A stretch of 64,000 bases of DNA from Lytechinus pictus (Eukaryota > Echinodermata > Echinoidea > Temnopleuroida > Toxopneustidae): assembly GCF_037042905.1 (NCBI RefSeq), contig NC_087257.1, positions 23,069,001 to 23,133,000 on the forward strand, written 5' to 3'. The notes below the pieces were generated by a model. The model was not told the DNA's origin. It did not search any database and saw only the letters and a list, made by a program, of their open reading frames with translations. Positions within the stretch are counted from its first letter, which is position 1. Each line of letters begins with the position of its first letter. This document shows, piece by piece, positions 11,679 through 24,500 of this stretch. Both the position numbers and the translations under genes were made by a program.

Positions 11679-13108
11679 AAATTAAATCAGATTTAGAGGT
11701 GTTTGTACCATAATACAGCTACATGTAGATAAAAGTATGTGTACAATCGACCTTTGATAAAGCAAACAATCACCAAAGTTGAATTGAATTCTAGGGCATA
11801 CTGCAAATCATGTTTTATTTACCTCTTCTATGTCAGATTTTGCCCAGGTTCAACAGATATTTGTGTTTCCAGTACATGCAGGTTTGAATTTGATTGCCTC
11901 ACTTGTAGTTATTTATTAAAAAGTGGTTCATCAGAACTTGCCATGTTTAGAGTAAGGGTGATGCTTCATCAACAATATTCAGGGAGTGAAAAAACATGGC
12001 TGCCCCCAAACTGAGAAATTGGATCATCTTGCCTTTGACATCTCTTAGTGCGTCATCAAGGGTATCCCTGTGAACATTTGGAGGGAACTAGCATCTGTCA
12101 CCTGATAAAATTTATTCTTATCATGATTTTTAGATAACTGTGTACATGGGTATGAAAATCCATAGATGTGTCCATGGTATTATAGGGCTGACAAGAAGCA
12201 TTTCACAATTCTTGGGTCTGCTTTGTAAAGACTAGTGATGGATCCTATTAAAAGGTGAATCAAGATTTCTAAAGTTCCTGTCAAGTAGACAATTTGAATT
12301 ATTATTATATATTGAGTTTAATTTTAATCTACTGCAACTCTTTGTAAGATGGATCACAGTATCTTTCAATCATTTCCACCTGGTTCATCCCAATTTCACT
12401 AAGTTCTTAACATGGTTAGTATACTTAGGATGCACACAATTCATGAATTGAAGTTGTGACCTAGTTGAAATTCTGGTTTGGAAATAAAATTACTTTTTTG
12501 GAAGAATGATGAAAAGGCTTATTTAGACACAATGAAATAAGCTCGGCAACATTTTGCTGTACAAAGTCAAAGGGATGTTTTCAATAGACTCCATTAGGTT
12601 AAATCACTACACAAGTATATTTGACATCGAAAGAGAAGTAAAATGGTATAAAGATATTTTCTAATGTATTCACATTTTTCCATTTTAAACATGGGATGAG
12701 TCTGTTTGACTTCTTTATGGTCACGATATGGGAGTCCCAAGAAGCTGCCATTCATATTGGGAAGATACAACAATACACATATTTTTATGTTTGTCATGTT
12801 CATTATGTGTATGTTATATATATTTCAGAAATTACTTATGTTTCACAATGTAAGTAGTTTAGATGCCAACAGAATGCAATTATGTGAGTGATTCAACCAA
12901 ACTATGTATAAATGGCAATACATATTGTGATTTCTACTCAGATTTATGTATCTTTGCGTCACATATGAAATCTTTTATCTTAATGAATAAAATTGTATTG
13001 AAATTTATTTATTGTTTTAAGATGCTTTTTTTGTCGTAATCCAATTATTTCTTTTTCAGTCTTTAGGGGAAAACAGTACTTTATTGAATGGGCTGGATAA
13101 AGAAAAAA

Positions 13109-13290
13109 AAAGGAGGGAGAGAAGTATAAGAAAGTAGGAGTATAAGAAAGTAGGAGTATAAGAAAGTAGGAGTATGATAAAGTAGGACTATAAGAAAGTA
13201 GGTCTATAAGAAAGTAGGACTATAAGAAAGTAGGACTATAAGAAAGTAGGAGTATAAGAAAGTAGAAGTATAAGGAAGTAGGAGTATAAG
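13109..13290 (+). repeat. 16-bp minisatellite
   Basis: Tandem agtataagaaagtagg units, about ten copies with single-base changes, followed by a gaagatgagagagagaaggg dimer to about 13345. Between the INSIG and GALNT 3' ends. Confidence 0.85.
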
Positions 13291-13559
13291 GAGGAGTATC
13301 AGAAGGGGAAGATGAGAGAGAGAAGGGGAAGATGAGAGAGAGGGATGGAAGTGTGAGGAGAGATAATGAAATGATAAACAAGAAAAGCTGCCATGTGTAC
13401 AGTACAAAAATCATTTATAGTTTATTGCATTAATATTTACACTATTCAAAAAGATCTGAAGCAAATGTAGACAATAGCATAAAACATTCATACAAGTGAA
13501 AATGGGACAATACCCTGTAAGTTGTCAGGATGTTTAAATAAAGACATTTGATTAATTTT

Positions 13560-13690
13560 CTTTTTTCTTCTTCTTTGTCTTCTTTTCTTCTTCTTTGTCT
13601 TCTTTTTCCTCTTCTTCTTCTTCTTCTTCTTCTTCTTCTTCTACTCCTTCTTCTTCTTCTTCTTTTTCTTCTCCTCCTTCCTCTTTTTCT
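13560..13690 (+). repeat. (TTC)n / (GAA)n tract in the probable GALNT 3' UTR
   Basis: An interrupted TTC tract. Open frames across it encode only Glu- or Arg-rich low complexity and are not genes. Confidence 0.9.
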
Positions 13691-13862
13691 TCTGATGTCA
13701 TCTTCTGTTTGTTTATTTTGAAAATTTTCCTGAAACACTTATTCATTTTTGGAAGTACAAACATTCTCCATCTCAGCAGTCCTGCACATGTTGAGAATCT
13801 TTAGCAAATTTCAGTACTGCACAAAATAATATGTCACCACTAAAGTGAAAATATTGAATCCA

Positions 13863-14015
13863 TCAATGGTTCATTCGTTTCGTGTAATGTCTAAACTCCC
13901 ATTTCTGCGTGCCTGAATCCCTGCTACATTCGTTTGTGATGAGTCTTGCCTTGTAGATTCGTCCCATCGCTACGTCCAAACAATATCCACTCTCACGATG
14001 TTTTATTTGACCGGG
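13863..14015 (-). CDS. GALNT: GALNT exon 10: third lectin repeat and stop
   Basis: Acceptor gtgcag|CCCGGT, phase 0, 50 codons then TGA at 13865-13863. Encodes [20 protein letters not shown] and [23 protein letters not shown] and QKW mark an intact gamma repeat. AATAAA motifs on the minus strand occur at 13717-13712 and near 13425, so the 3' UTR probably holds the TTC/GAA tract at 13560-13690. Confidence 0.92.
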   Translation of the reverse strand, partial: PGQIKHRESGYCLDVAMGRIYKARLITNECSRDSGTQKWEFRHYTKRMNH

Positions 14016-17000
14016 CTGCACATAATAAAAAAAAAGTCAAAATATTTTAGTATTTTCATTTAAATACTTGATTTTTTCCAATTTAATCATAATTCATTTA
14101 CTTTATTTATCATAGCTGTGTCAGGTTAGGGTGACCCCCAAGAAACTTTCTTACAAACAATATTTTTACAGGTTCTTGGAATTCTTATTTAGGTCCATAG
14201 AATCGTTGATTTTGATTGAGCATTGTCATCATCATGGTCATTACCAAGCAAAGTTAGCATAACTTACTAACTTTCATGCTACAGGACCCGGTTCTCAAAA
14301 CCATGATCAGTATCGATGCTATTTTGTTTGATATCATGAAAAACAATAAGATGGGAGTCGTAGCGTATTTGAATTCTCGTCCTTGAACATCTCTCTGAAA
14401 AGCAATAACGTTCTCTTGTTTTTTAGATGGATTTCGCTTTTGGTTTTTTAGATTTATGAGACTTGAAGTTTTCAAATAAAGACAGTGGACTTAGCAATTA
14501 ACATGATTTATGATCGTCTAAGTTTGACAGCAGACGCCAGACGACATCGTTTACCTTCGAATGTATCCACTCTTGTGTTCCCGCCATCCCGTGACATGCT
14601 TCTAAGGTCGCTTGCTGTCCTATCCTATAGTCTGAGAGATCCAGGCACAGATCTTCAAAGCGGATCTCAAAATCTTTGGTGAGTAATAATGCCTGCACGT
14701 TAAAGAAGACATAACATATAGGCATACATAAATTACAACTTTCTAAGAGAAGACAGCATCACAATGTGAGAAATCTGTCCAATTGTGAATTCCTTTACAT
14801 TATAAACATTCTCATTTATTTTGTTCTTTTGATTTCAGGGACATTTTGATTAAATGAATAAGAAAGGTAAATTCAAAACAATATAAATTGATATTAACTG
14901 ACTTAAATTCCTATGCACTAATAGGGTATGTGATAAGTGCTATATTAATACTGTAAATTATTTCATTATTATAATTATTAAGAGCAAACTATTTTTTTTT
15001 CAATTTGTAAAAAAAAATCATTTCAGGCTGATAGAGTTTTTTTTTCATTTACTGTCAAAAACAATGCTATACAAAATGAGAATTGTTATGAAGTCAGCAT
15101 TCAGGATAACTATCTGATTTAACGCAATATCGATCGGTTATTATGGACGGTTTCGTTTAGTGTGGCTGCGCTAAAGCGTGCAGCGGGTCACGTTTTGCAC
15201 GTATCCCAACGGAATATCAAGATCGTTAGAGTAATTATTATCCTCATTATGATACTACTACATACCCACAATGGTATCTAAAGGTACTCTAAACGACCTT
15301 CCGCTTTTCCTTCCTGCCAAGTATTCTACTTTGGAAGTAATTTATGGTAATTAGGGAAGTCTACCCTGACCATGCTGACACCAAGTTGGTTTAAATATCC
15401 CAGAAAATGAGAGACTAAACACACCAAGAATTAACAGAATTATGGATTTTGTGCAGTACTCTGTACAAAGTCAATAATTATGAACTATATTATATTACAA
15501 TTGCAATTTATTGAATTTACATCATATATTACATAACAAATGTGACGTCACAAGATTAAAAATTGAAAATTCATTAACCTCAGATTCTTTTAGCGATTTG
15601 GCCAACCTTCATTCATTTTTTTATTTTATTTTTCTCCTTTTATCAAAACCAATGTCAAGTCAGGATATTAGATATAATGTAAAGTGCGATATGAAAGAAG
15701 AAAGAAAATTCTAACGTCCAATAATATCATGTCATTGTGTTTTATTACCAGTACATTTTTAATTACCTGTTTTTTACCGTCGTCGCTGCAAGTGTCTACT
15801 GATAACCTTTTACCCTCTCCACTTGGTACGAAACACAAATCATGATTTTGGTTATGAACCTGAAAAGGGAACAAAAAGAAGAAAAGAATAATAACTATCT
15901 TTTATAGACAATGGCGGATCCATTATTTCAGATGGAGGGAGGGGGCGTGCACGAAAATTTCAAAATTTTGACAGCAAAACAAATGAAATAAAAACGGCCA
16001 CGTTTTCCCCAATAAAATTTGACAAACAAAACAAGTGAGGTAAGGTCTTCAATAAAAACGCGGTTGCATTTCCTGTGTAAAAGCACAAGTTTCTGTACCT
16101 TGACTTTCCCAAATGGGGGCACATACCCCCGTGCCCCTTCGATCCTTGAGCTACAGCCGACAAACTATGTTTTATCTGCAGTTACTGTAGGAACTGTACG
16201 TGTTTCTCAGCCAATCAAAAATCATTAAGGAAAATTGTCAGTTCTGATAACTTGTCAAACGACATTATGTTGATAAAAGGCTATCATGATACCCGAGTTG
16301 CGAAATAAAACTCAAATTGAATTGATTAAAAAAAAAAGTGTCGTTCATAAAAATGATTTTTAGATCAATTGCTCTATTTTTTTTGCTACAATCCCTTGCA
16401 ATTCTTCGTAAGATGGGACCCAGTACTCTTGACAACCCCTCGGCGAGTTCAATAAGGAGGAACATCTCACCATGTTCCCCTTTTAACATCAATCTTAAAA
16501 TCACCCACTGGGCCATTTTTTTTCCACTCACAAACACCAAGGAAGGACTGTCGGAGTCAAGGACGGGGTCATGAACCTGTAGGTATACCTGGAAAACCAC
16601 CTCAGGGATCATTAGATGGTAGTGGTTAGAGGATCGGAGGAGAGGGGGGGGGGCTACCATAATTGGTATAGGTGAAAGGAACTGATTACCATCTCAGTGA
16701 AAAAATGTTGTCATATTGTGCAAATACCAGCAGGTAGTTGACTGTAGGTCTGTGCGGAATGATGCAGAGGGCGGTATAGTCGGGTCGCCAAAGTTTATCA
16801 ATTGAGTTGGTAAATTGAGGACTTCAAACAGTGAACCATCGAGTTGCGGAGTTCAACTATCCAGTATTTCATATAAGAGCTAATATAGGCGGTGACAACA
16901 CAAGGACTCTTCGGAAGGGGGGTGGGGGCCCGTGGTGGGGGGAGTGCATAGAATTGGACAATACATATTTAAGGGGGAGGGGGGAGGGGCCGTGGCTAAG

Positions 17001-18296
17001 TCTCACATGTGCTCGCTGGATCCACACCTTATTAGCACATTCGGGTAAATATCACCACTAACCAACGTGTAAACCCTATCTAGGCCGGGGAATTTAGGGA
17101 GATCTGTTGCCGGAGGGGGGTTGCCCCCCCCCCCCCCCCTCGGAGATCTCGGCCGTCGATCGCCGCACGATCGCGCCGAAAATTGGCACGCAGGTTTTCT
17201 GGGATATGATCGTTGAGGTGGGGGGGGGGGGGTTCAGAGCCCCCGGGCTAGATAGGGTTAAGCAGCACTAACTACATGTATAATCATAATAGATAACTGT
17301 CCTTGTCCTTACCCGACCCCATGCTCTTCTTGCGTTGTTGGATGTTGCTAGGAGCGACGGTGTCACGTGATTTAGATACCAGTCGAAGCTGTGACAATTT
17401 TGACGTGTCTTCATACTTTCGATCTCTGAAATATCACCAAAGTACCTGTCCTATAAATTGAAAAAGAAAGTAAGTAGTAAGAAAAACGTAATTTATGTTT
17501 CCGTTTATAATCCATCAAATCATAACACTGAAAACTGATGACCAGGCACGTCGCTTAAACTTGAGTAAATCTAAAATCAACCAAACCGTAGTATGCCTTC
17601 ATGTATCGTTAATATGATTTATGATACCAACGTTTGTCGAAATGCACATTGAAGAGAATAAAATGTCGCCTTTGTTTTCAAAATGAAAACATTATTTCGT
17701 TATAGCTTTCATGATATTATTTCAACAGAATTACGCGAGCAGGGGAATCTGGAAGAAGATGGGGGAGAATGAGTTGCGAGAGGGGGTGAATAGGAATGCA
17801 GATATTGAGGGGAAGTGGACATGATATGTATAAGTAAATTATGAGTACATGATATGCCTAACTGCTATGAAGGCAAAAATATAAAAGGGCTGACTAAAGG
17901 GGGTGGTGAGAGAAGTAGGGGAGTGGATCGAACCCAAGATGGGGGAAGGGGAGGGGGGTAATGTGGATCATGGAAGGGGTACCAGGATCTGTTCTTCGCA
18001 TACGTACTCTGGCATCTGGCACCGCGGAATAAAACTCCTCTTTGTACTCGCCCATCCATGTTTCGGCAATCCTCACCAAGTTACGCTGATACGACGTCTC
18101 GAGCGAACCCGGGGACGAGTATGGTGGGGCCTTACGGGTCACGTGACCGACCCGGCTACACGGAACGATGTAGATTGAACCACCACACATCCAGGTCTGA
18201 AAATATATCAGAAATAAAAGTAGTAGTCGTGGTAGTAGTAGTAGTAGTAGTAGTAGTAATAGTAGTAGTAGTAGTCGTGGTAGTAGTAGTAGTAGT

Positions 18297-18377
<81 letters not shown>

Positions 18378-18378
18378 C

Positions 18379-18438
<60 letters not shown>

Positions 18439-18457
18439 AAGTAGTAGTAGTAGTAGC

Positions 18458-18535
<78 letters not shown>

Positions 18536-21500
18536 CGTAGTAGTCGTAGTAGTAGTAGTAGTAGTAGAATAGTGTAGTAGTAGTAGTAGTATAGACGGAA
18601 GTAAAATTACGTTGATTTATTCGCTTTTTGTGTTTTAGAGTGTATAGATGTTATAATAGTAGGAAGATTTAATGCTAATCGTTTGATAAAAATTGAAGAA
18701 AAAAAAAGCCATAGAAATATGACAACGCGGCAAGAACATTGATTACGACGACAACGACAACTATCAATCAACATGATGAAGATGGACGGGATGGACGATT
18801 ATGTGTTTGTTACTTTTGTTGTTTGTGTCGTTGTTATTGCTGCTGATGATGGTTATGACGATGACGACGATGACCACAATGATAGTGATCATTATGGAAA
18901 GATAAAAGGGGTTCCCATGTCTCTCTCTTCACACTCTCAGACTCACCTTAAACGAGAAATCGAGTGCGTCAGCTCCCCATGCGTCAAGCCCTGCGTCAAG
19001 ACCTCCAACCTTCTCAAAGAATGACTTACTGACAGCAAAGATTCCTCCGTTTGTAAGAGGAGATCTGTGATATAAGTTTGAGAACATCCAAAATATACAT
19101 GATATACTTTAGCAGATTAGGATATGTTTATATGCAGTCACACGAAAAACAAACTCATATCCAAATCAACCGATAGTAATTCTGGGAATGATATAATTGC
19201 TTTGGTCGGGCTCTGTTTCGTCGGTGTGATTATAGCGATTCATTTACACATATTTTAAAAAAATTATAATTCTTTATAATTAGGCTAAGGTTCATATTAT
19301 GTAATATTCACTTAATTTTTACTTGGTATATTTCTTCTATATAGAATTGTCAAGTGTATAGAATTATCAGTTAAACGGACGCATTAATGAAATGAAATAC
19401 ACAGGGGGTTGCACTATCATAATTATTACAATATCAAAATATATACACGTGAAAACTTAAGAACTCGTTGGTTCCAACAGGTCCTGTAAACCTCCGTTGC
19501 TACTTTGAAAAAAAAATCACTTCGTTGGCCACGATTTGTAGGGATGTCTGTCGAAAAGTATTCATAAATAATTAATCTGATTACAAGGATTCGATTCTAA
19601 TCAAAAGTGGACGTTGTACGATTTGGCATATCGGAATGCCTTGAATAAGTTTCCAAAATCTATACACTCTTTTTAAAGAGGGGTTCATAGCGTGCACATA
19701 AAAGAATACATTCCCAAAATAAAAACATCATGCTTTCTATGATGCGAACCCAAGCTAAATAGAAGAAAATATATATGAATAATAATAAACAAATCGATAA
19801 TAGCACACTAACATAGGCCGGAGTTGGTTAGCATCATTATATAACTAGATGGCTCATCAAAGAAATATCACATCAAGAAATCGAGAGCGGGGTGGGGTAA
19901 TGGACCTACCTGACAGGCTCCAAGGGGTTGAGTCTATCTGCTTTTTCCATCTTGCTGAGAATGATCCGTCTAGTCTCCAAGCTCCATCTAAAGGAGACCC
20001 TTGATAAGGAGCCGTCTTGGAAGCCGAATGTCTCCGGGTCGATGGTGTCAATGATCGGTGATACGACCGTCGTAGGACCTTGGTGAATGAGATCTAACAT
20101 CGGCTCTAACCTAAAAAATAAAAAAAAGTGAAGATTTTTGTTTTTATGCCATTTTTTTTTGTGTATCGCGTTGACGGAGTTCTACATAAAACCAACTTCT
20201 ATTTATGGAATCAAACCCCCGGTGGGGGGGGGGGGGGTAGGGGAGATATTCGAGAGTATATGGGTGTCCCCCCCCCCCCCCCCACACACACAAAAAATGA
20301 TTAAAAAACAACAGTTAGAGGGCGTGGGGTGCCCTAATGCATGGATATTAGTTTTCTAAAAATTTGGTTTTTTGGCCCTAAAAATTTGGCTTTTTTGCCG
20401 AACCTTTTTTAAGAGTCTATATACTGGCACGAAAGAATTATACCACCACTAGAGACCTTCAAATCTAAACTGAAGTCTTATTTTTTTTAAACAGTATTAG
20501 TTATTGGCACTTTGACCCTCATCCAAACTTTTTTATTCTTTCTTTTCTTGTGCGCCTCGGAATAGAATATTTCTAGATAGATGGCGCTATATAAATGCCT
20601 ATTATTATTATTATTAATATTTCAACATGGTATACAGGTTTTAGTTTTGAAACCTACCATTAGTGTTCATACTACTTTACCGCGAAATTGCTCAAAAGAG
20701 TGGCCAAACAACAACAAATATAGGCGCAAGTAATGGACTCGTGCCCAGGGTGCATGCCATTTTTAAAAACACAAAAAAGGGAGAAAAAATGGGGATAAAA
20801 GCATTAAAGAAAGAAAGATTTATAATATTTAATCTGACAATTAACCAAAGAGGGCACGTGCGTCAAATATATATATACTCTGGGCAATTGTTATCCAAAT
20901 GAGCAAATTTATTACCCAATTATTAGTTTTCATTACCCAATTTGTATTGATTTTAACCAATAGTTGTGTGGACAGTACGTTGCCCAGTGAACCCTTTTTT
21001 AGAGTGTATATACTGGCACAAAAGGTTGTTTTTGATTGGCGTTTTTTTAGGTGGGCATATTTGGCACGAAAATGAATCCAGCTTGGGGGCTCCCGCAGTA
21101 CATCCCTTCAGAACCAAAAGCGAGTACCCCCCTCCCCATGAATAAAATTTAAAACCCGGAGATAGCTGAAGCTGTTTTAAGAATTGACATACCTCACCTT
21201 TGAAGGGATAGGGATGGTCCATGCAGGCTGGAGATATTTATCAATAGAGTAAAATTCACATAGCAAAATGCTGAAAATTTTATCAAAATCGGGTAACAAA
21301 TAACGAAGTTATTGAATTTTAAAGATTTGCAATATTCCGGTGAAACAGTTCTAGGCATGTCTTTATATTAGGTGGGCTGATGATTTCATATCCTCACTTG
21401 TTCTTATGTATGTTATTATATAAAATAAGGTTTATTAAAAAAATTCTACCAAGAACTAAAACATTGGATTGACAACTCATTAAGTGCATTAGTTATTTAT

Positions 21501-24500
21501 TGCTGCAACTAATTTTATCATAAAGGAGACATATCACTTACACATGTATGAAAAATGAAACATTTATCATTTCATGTAATAACAAAGAAAACAGGAAAGT
21601 AGAGATGCGACATCATCAGCCCACCTAATGAATATTCATGACCATGTGCATATAACTGTTTTCACAAAATATTGATAAACTTTAAAATTCAATAACTTCA
21701 TTATTTGTTATCCGATTTTGATGAAATTTTCAGCATTTTGCTTGGCGAATTTTACTCTATTTATTTAGATATAAATATTTTCAGCCCCGACCATCCCTTT
21801 AACATTCTAAATTCGTAATTCATAATTTTTTTTTTATAGTGTATCGGGTTTTCATGGTAGGTTTACCTTCCGATGCATGAAACGCCGCTACTTATTAAAG
21901 GGTGATTGTTCGTCACACGTGTAACGTTATATTCAGAATGACTGTTGTTCATAATGTAAGACAGTCTCTATTCATAATCCACTCCGAGTTTATGACCAAT
22001 TAACACTTCCCTGCCCTTATATCAAAAGCGACAGTGATTAATTATCACGACTATGTAATAATTCCTGTTGCACTTATTAAAACAGGATGGTCATGATGAT
22101 ATCACCGTTAATTAATCTCATTATACAATTAGTAATGAGTAGTTGCATGGACAGACTATGGTACTTGTCAAGAGGCCAGCTCCTAGGTATGGGCACCGGA
22201 GTAATTATAAGCAGTATTATTTCAAACTGTATAACGTTTGATAAGAATGAAAAGATGATAAGGTGTGGGGTTGTGTGTGATGAACCACTATTGATGCTCG
22301 GGGTCTATGTGATCATTTTCCATTTAAAAATCTGTGACTAATTTTTGTCCATCGGTAATGGGGTTGTTTAATTATTCATTGAATTAAAAATTTAATTTTT
22401 CGTGCACTTTCTTTGCATCCTTGCCACTTCAGGAGTACTAAACACAATAACAAGACCCATGAACCCCTAAAAGTCTTATAATTGCGCTTTTGATGAGGAG
22501 GGGGACTTGAGGCGCTGCCCCCCCCAAAAAAAATCGTGACCGAGAATAAAAGGAAAGGAAAGAAAGAAGGCATATTATGATATTATTTTCTGAATATTAC
22601 GTCAAAATCTATCACAAAATTTGATATTTGTAATAAGAATGTCAATTTTTTTTTCGCTCGTTTCGCTCATAACTTTTAATAGTTTGTCCATATACGCCAT
22701 ATGTAGCCCCCTAAGTTTTATTTTGGGCTCATTACACCACTGTGAGCAGGGAATCACATGGTTATTGCCGTCATAAATTGGATTGATTGACTGATAAAGA
22801 TACAGTCTTGGACTTGGAGATCTAAAGTAATTTGGCAATCATCATTAAATGAAACGATTACCAACACAGTCAATACCATCCCTTACCCCTCTGAAACTTC
22901 TTCTCCACTACAAACTAAATGCAAGTATGTTATCCTGGAATCTATACCTTCTTTTCCTTTCACCGTCCGACTAATAGAGTGGACAATTCGACTGATTGAA
23001 TCGTGTACGTGATGCATTTATCGAACAGATGTTAATCCGGTTAGAACATGTGGAAAACGTTGATCAAATTTCTCCAAAAGTAAAATACAACATCGCATCA
23101 ATCGGCAATTGCAAGATGTTTTTCTCAGGTTAAGTATTTACTTTATCGGAAACTCAGGAAACCACATGGAAGTGCACACGGTAGATTACGTTAGGTTGTG
23201 AAAGGACTGATTGAGGTGTTAAAGAAGTTCTTGATAACTATGATCATGGCGGTATATTAGAACATGGACCTATAGGAGGTAAAAGGCGGTAAACCCTGCC
23301 CCCTCATATACCTTAAAGAGCACCTTGCATATCGATATTCGATATCGATAATAAAATCATGCATTCTGCTCTCGAAATAATACCAGCGAGTTTACCTTAA
23401 CGACAATAACTTATCTTGTTCATTATACAAGGTTTTCTTATATTTCATACTGATGACTATGATGATTACTCTTGAAATGATGAGAATAACTACGAGCATT
23501 TCAAATAGCTTAAAGTAAAATGAAGCGCATTATTTCCCCTTTCCATCTCCCTCCATTTTTCATCCCTTCTCTTTTGTTCCTCTCTTTCGTCCCCCCCCCT
23601 CGACGTCCCCCCTTTCTCTCCTCCTTCTCACCCCCCTCTCTCTATCCGTGCCATCCCCTCATCCTCTCTTGATCTCCCTCTACAGCTCCTCTATCCCCCC
23701 CCCTCTCTCTCTCTCTCTCTTCTGATACTGACCATGGCCTTATGGCACTAGATTTCAGTGACCTCAATGTTATACGACCATTATAAAACCCTCTCGGGCA
23801 TGAGAAGATAACTCGACCCGGATTCCTCATTCACCTTGATATGAGACCAGGAGGCCTGTTTCATAAAAGATTTGCAACTGTTGTAACTTTGCCATAATGG
23901 CAACTACCATGGTAACAGGGCTCAGCAGCCAATTAGAATCAAGGTTTCCATAGTAGTTGCCATAATAATGGCAAAGTTACAACAGTTGCAATTTCTTTAT
24001 GAAACGGGCCCCACGATAGGACCGTTGCGCAAAGAGCTTTGCGATTAAACGTAACAAAAACAAAATCAATCGCAAAAACGTGCGTTTCATTGGAAATTAA
24101 AAAGCGGTTATTTTTTGGAGGTGCCTTTGATTATACAACTCATTCTGAAACGGGGCTCAAGAAGGGGGAGGGGTGAAAAGTCCGATTGAGTATTCTTGAC
24201 ATGGAGAAAAAACATTACTCTTAATGTTATTGAGGTTAGAAGGCATGGAATCATCTAAATAAAAGGATCGACACAAACAGAAAAATGAGAAGCAAGGTAT
24301 GGGGGGGGGGGGGTGAGGTGGGAATGTGAGAACCGGGTGAGAACATGCAAACGAAGGTGTGAACTGGTCAAACTGGTCACTTGATTAGAAGAAAAAAATG
24401 AATGGAAGAATAAAGAAAAGCTGAGAATAATTTGTACTGTTTTAGGGCAATAAAGTTCTTGACAGGGACAATCGGAATTTGTAGTTTTAAATCATGCAAT

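Larger units (their letters stand above)
7762..13862. other. Convergent intergenic region between INSIG and GALNT stops (probably long INSIG 3' UTR)
   Basis: No convincing coding sequence. It holds four MITEs, a three-copy tandem repeat, a minisatellite and a TTC tract. AATAAA at about 12485 and 12984 could end a long INSIG 3' UTR, and minus-strand AATAAA at 13717-13712 could end GALNT. Confidence 0.55.

Noticed and set aside
13109-13290. CRISPR-like regular repeat
   Set aside because: A simple 16-bp tandem minisatellite with no spacers, in a eukaryotic context.
13442-13804. Glu-, Arg- or Ser-rich open frames on both strands
   Set aside because: They are translations of the TTC/GAA microsatellite with no other protein features.
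18058-18381. Val/Ser homopolymer open frame
   Set aside because: It is a translation of the (AGT)n tract overlapping GALNT exon 6 on the other strand.
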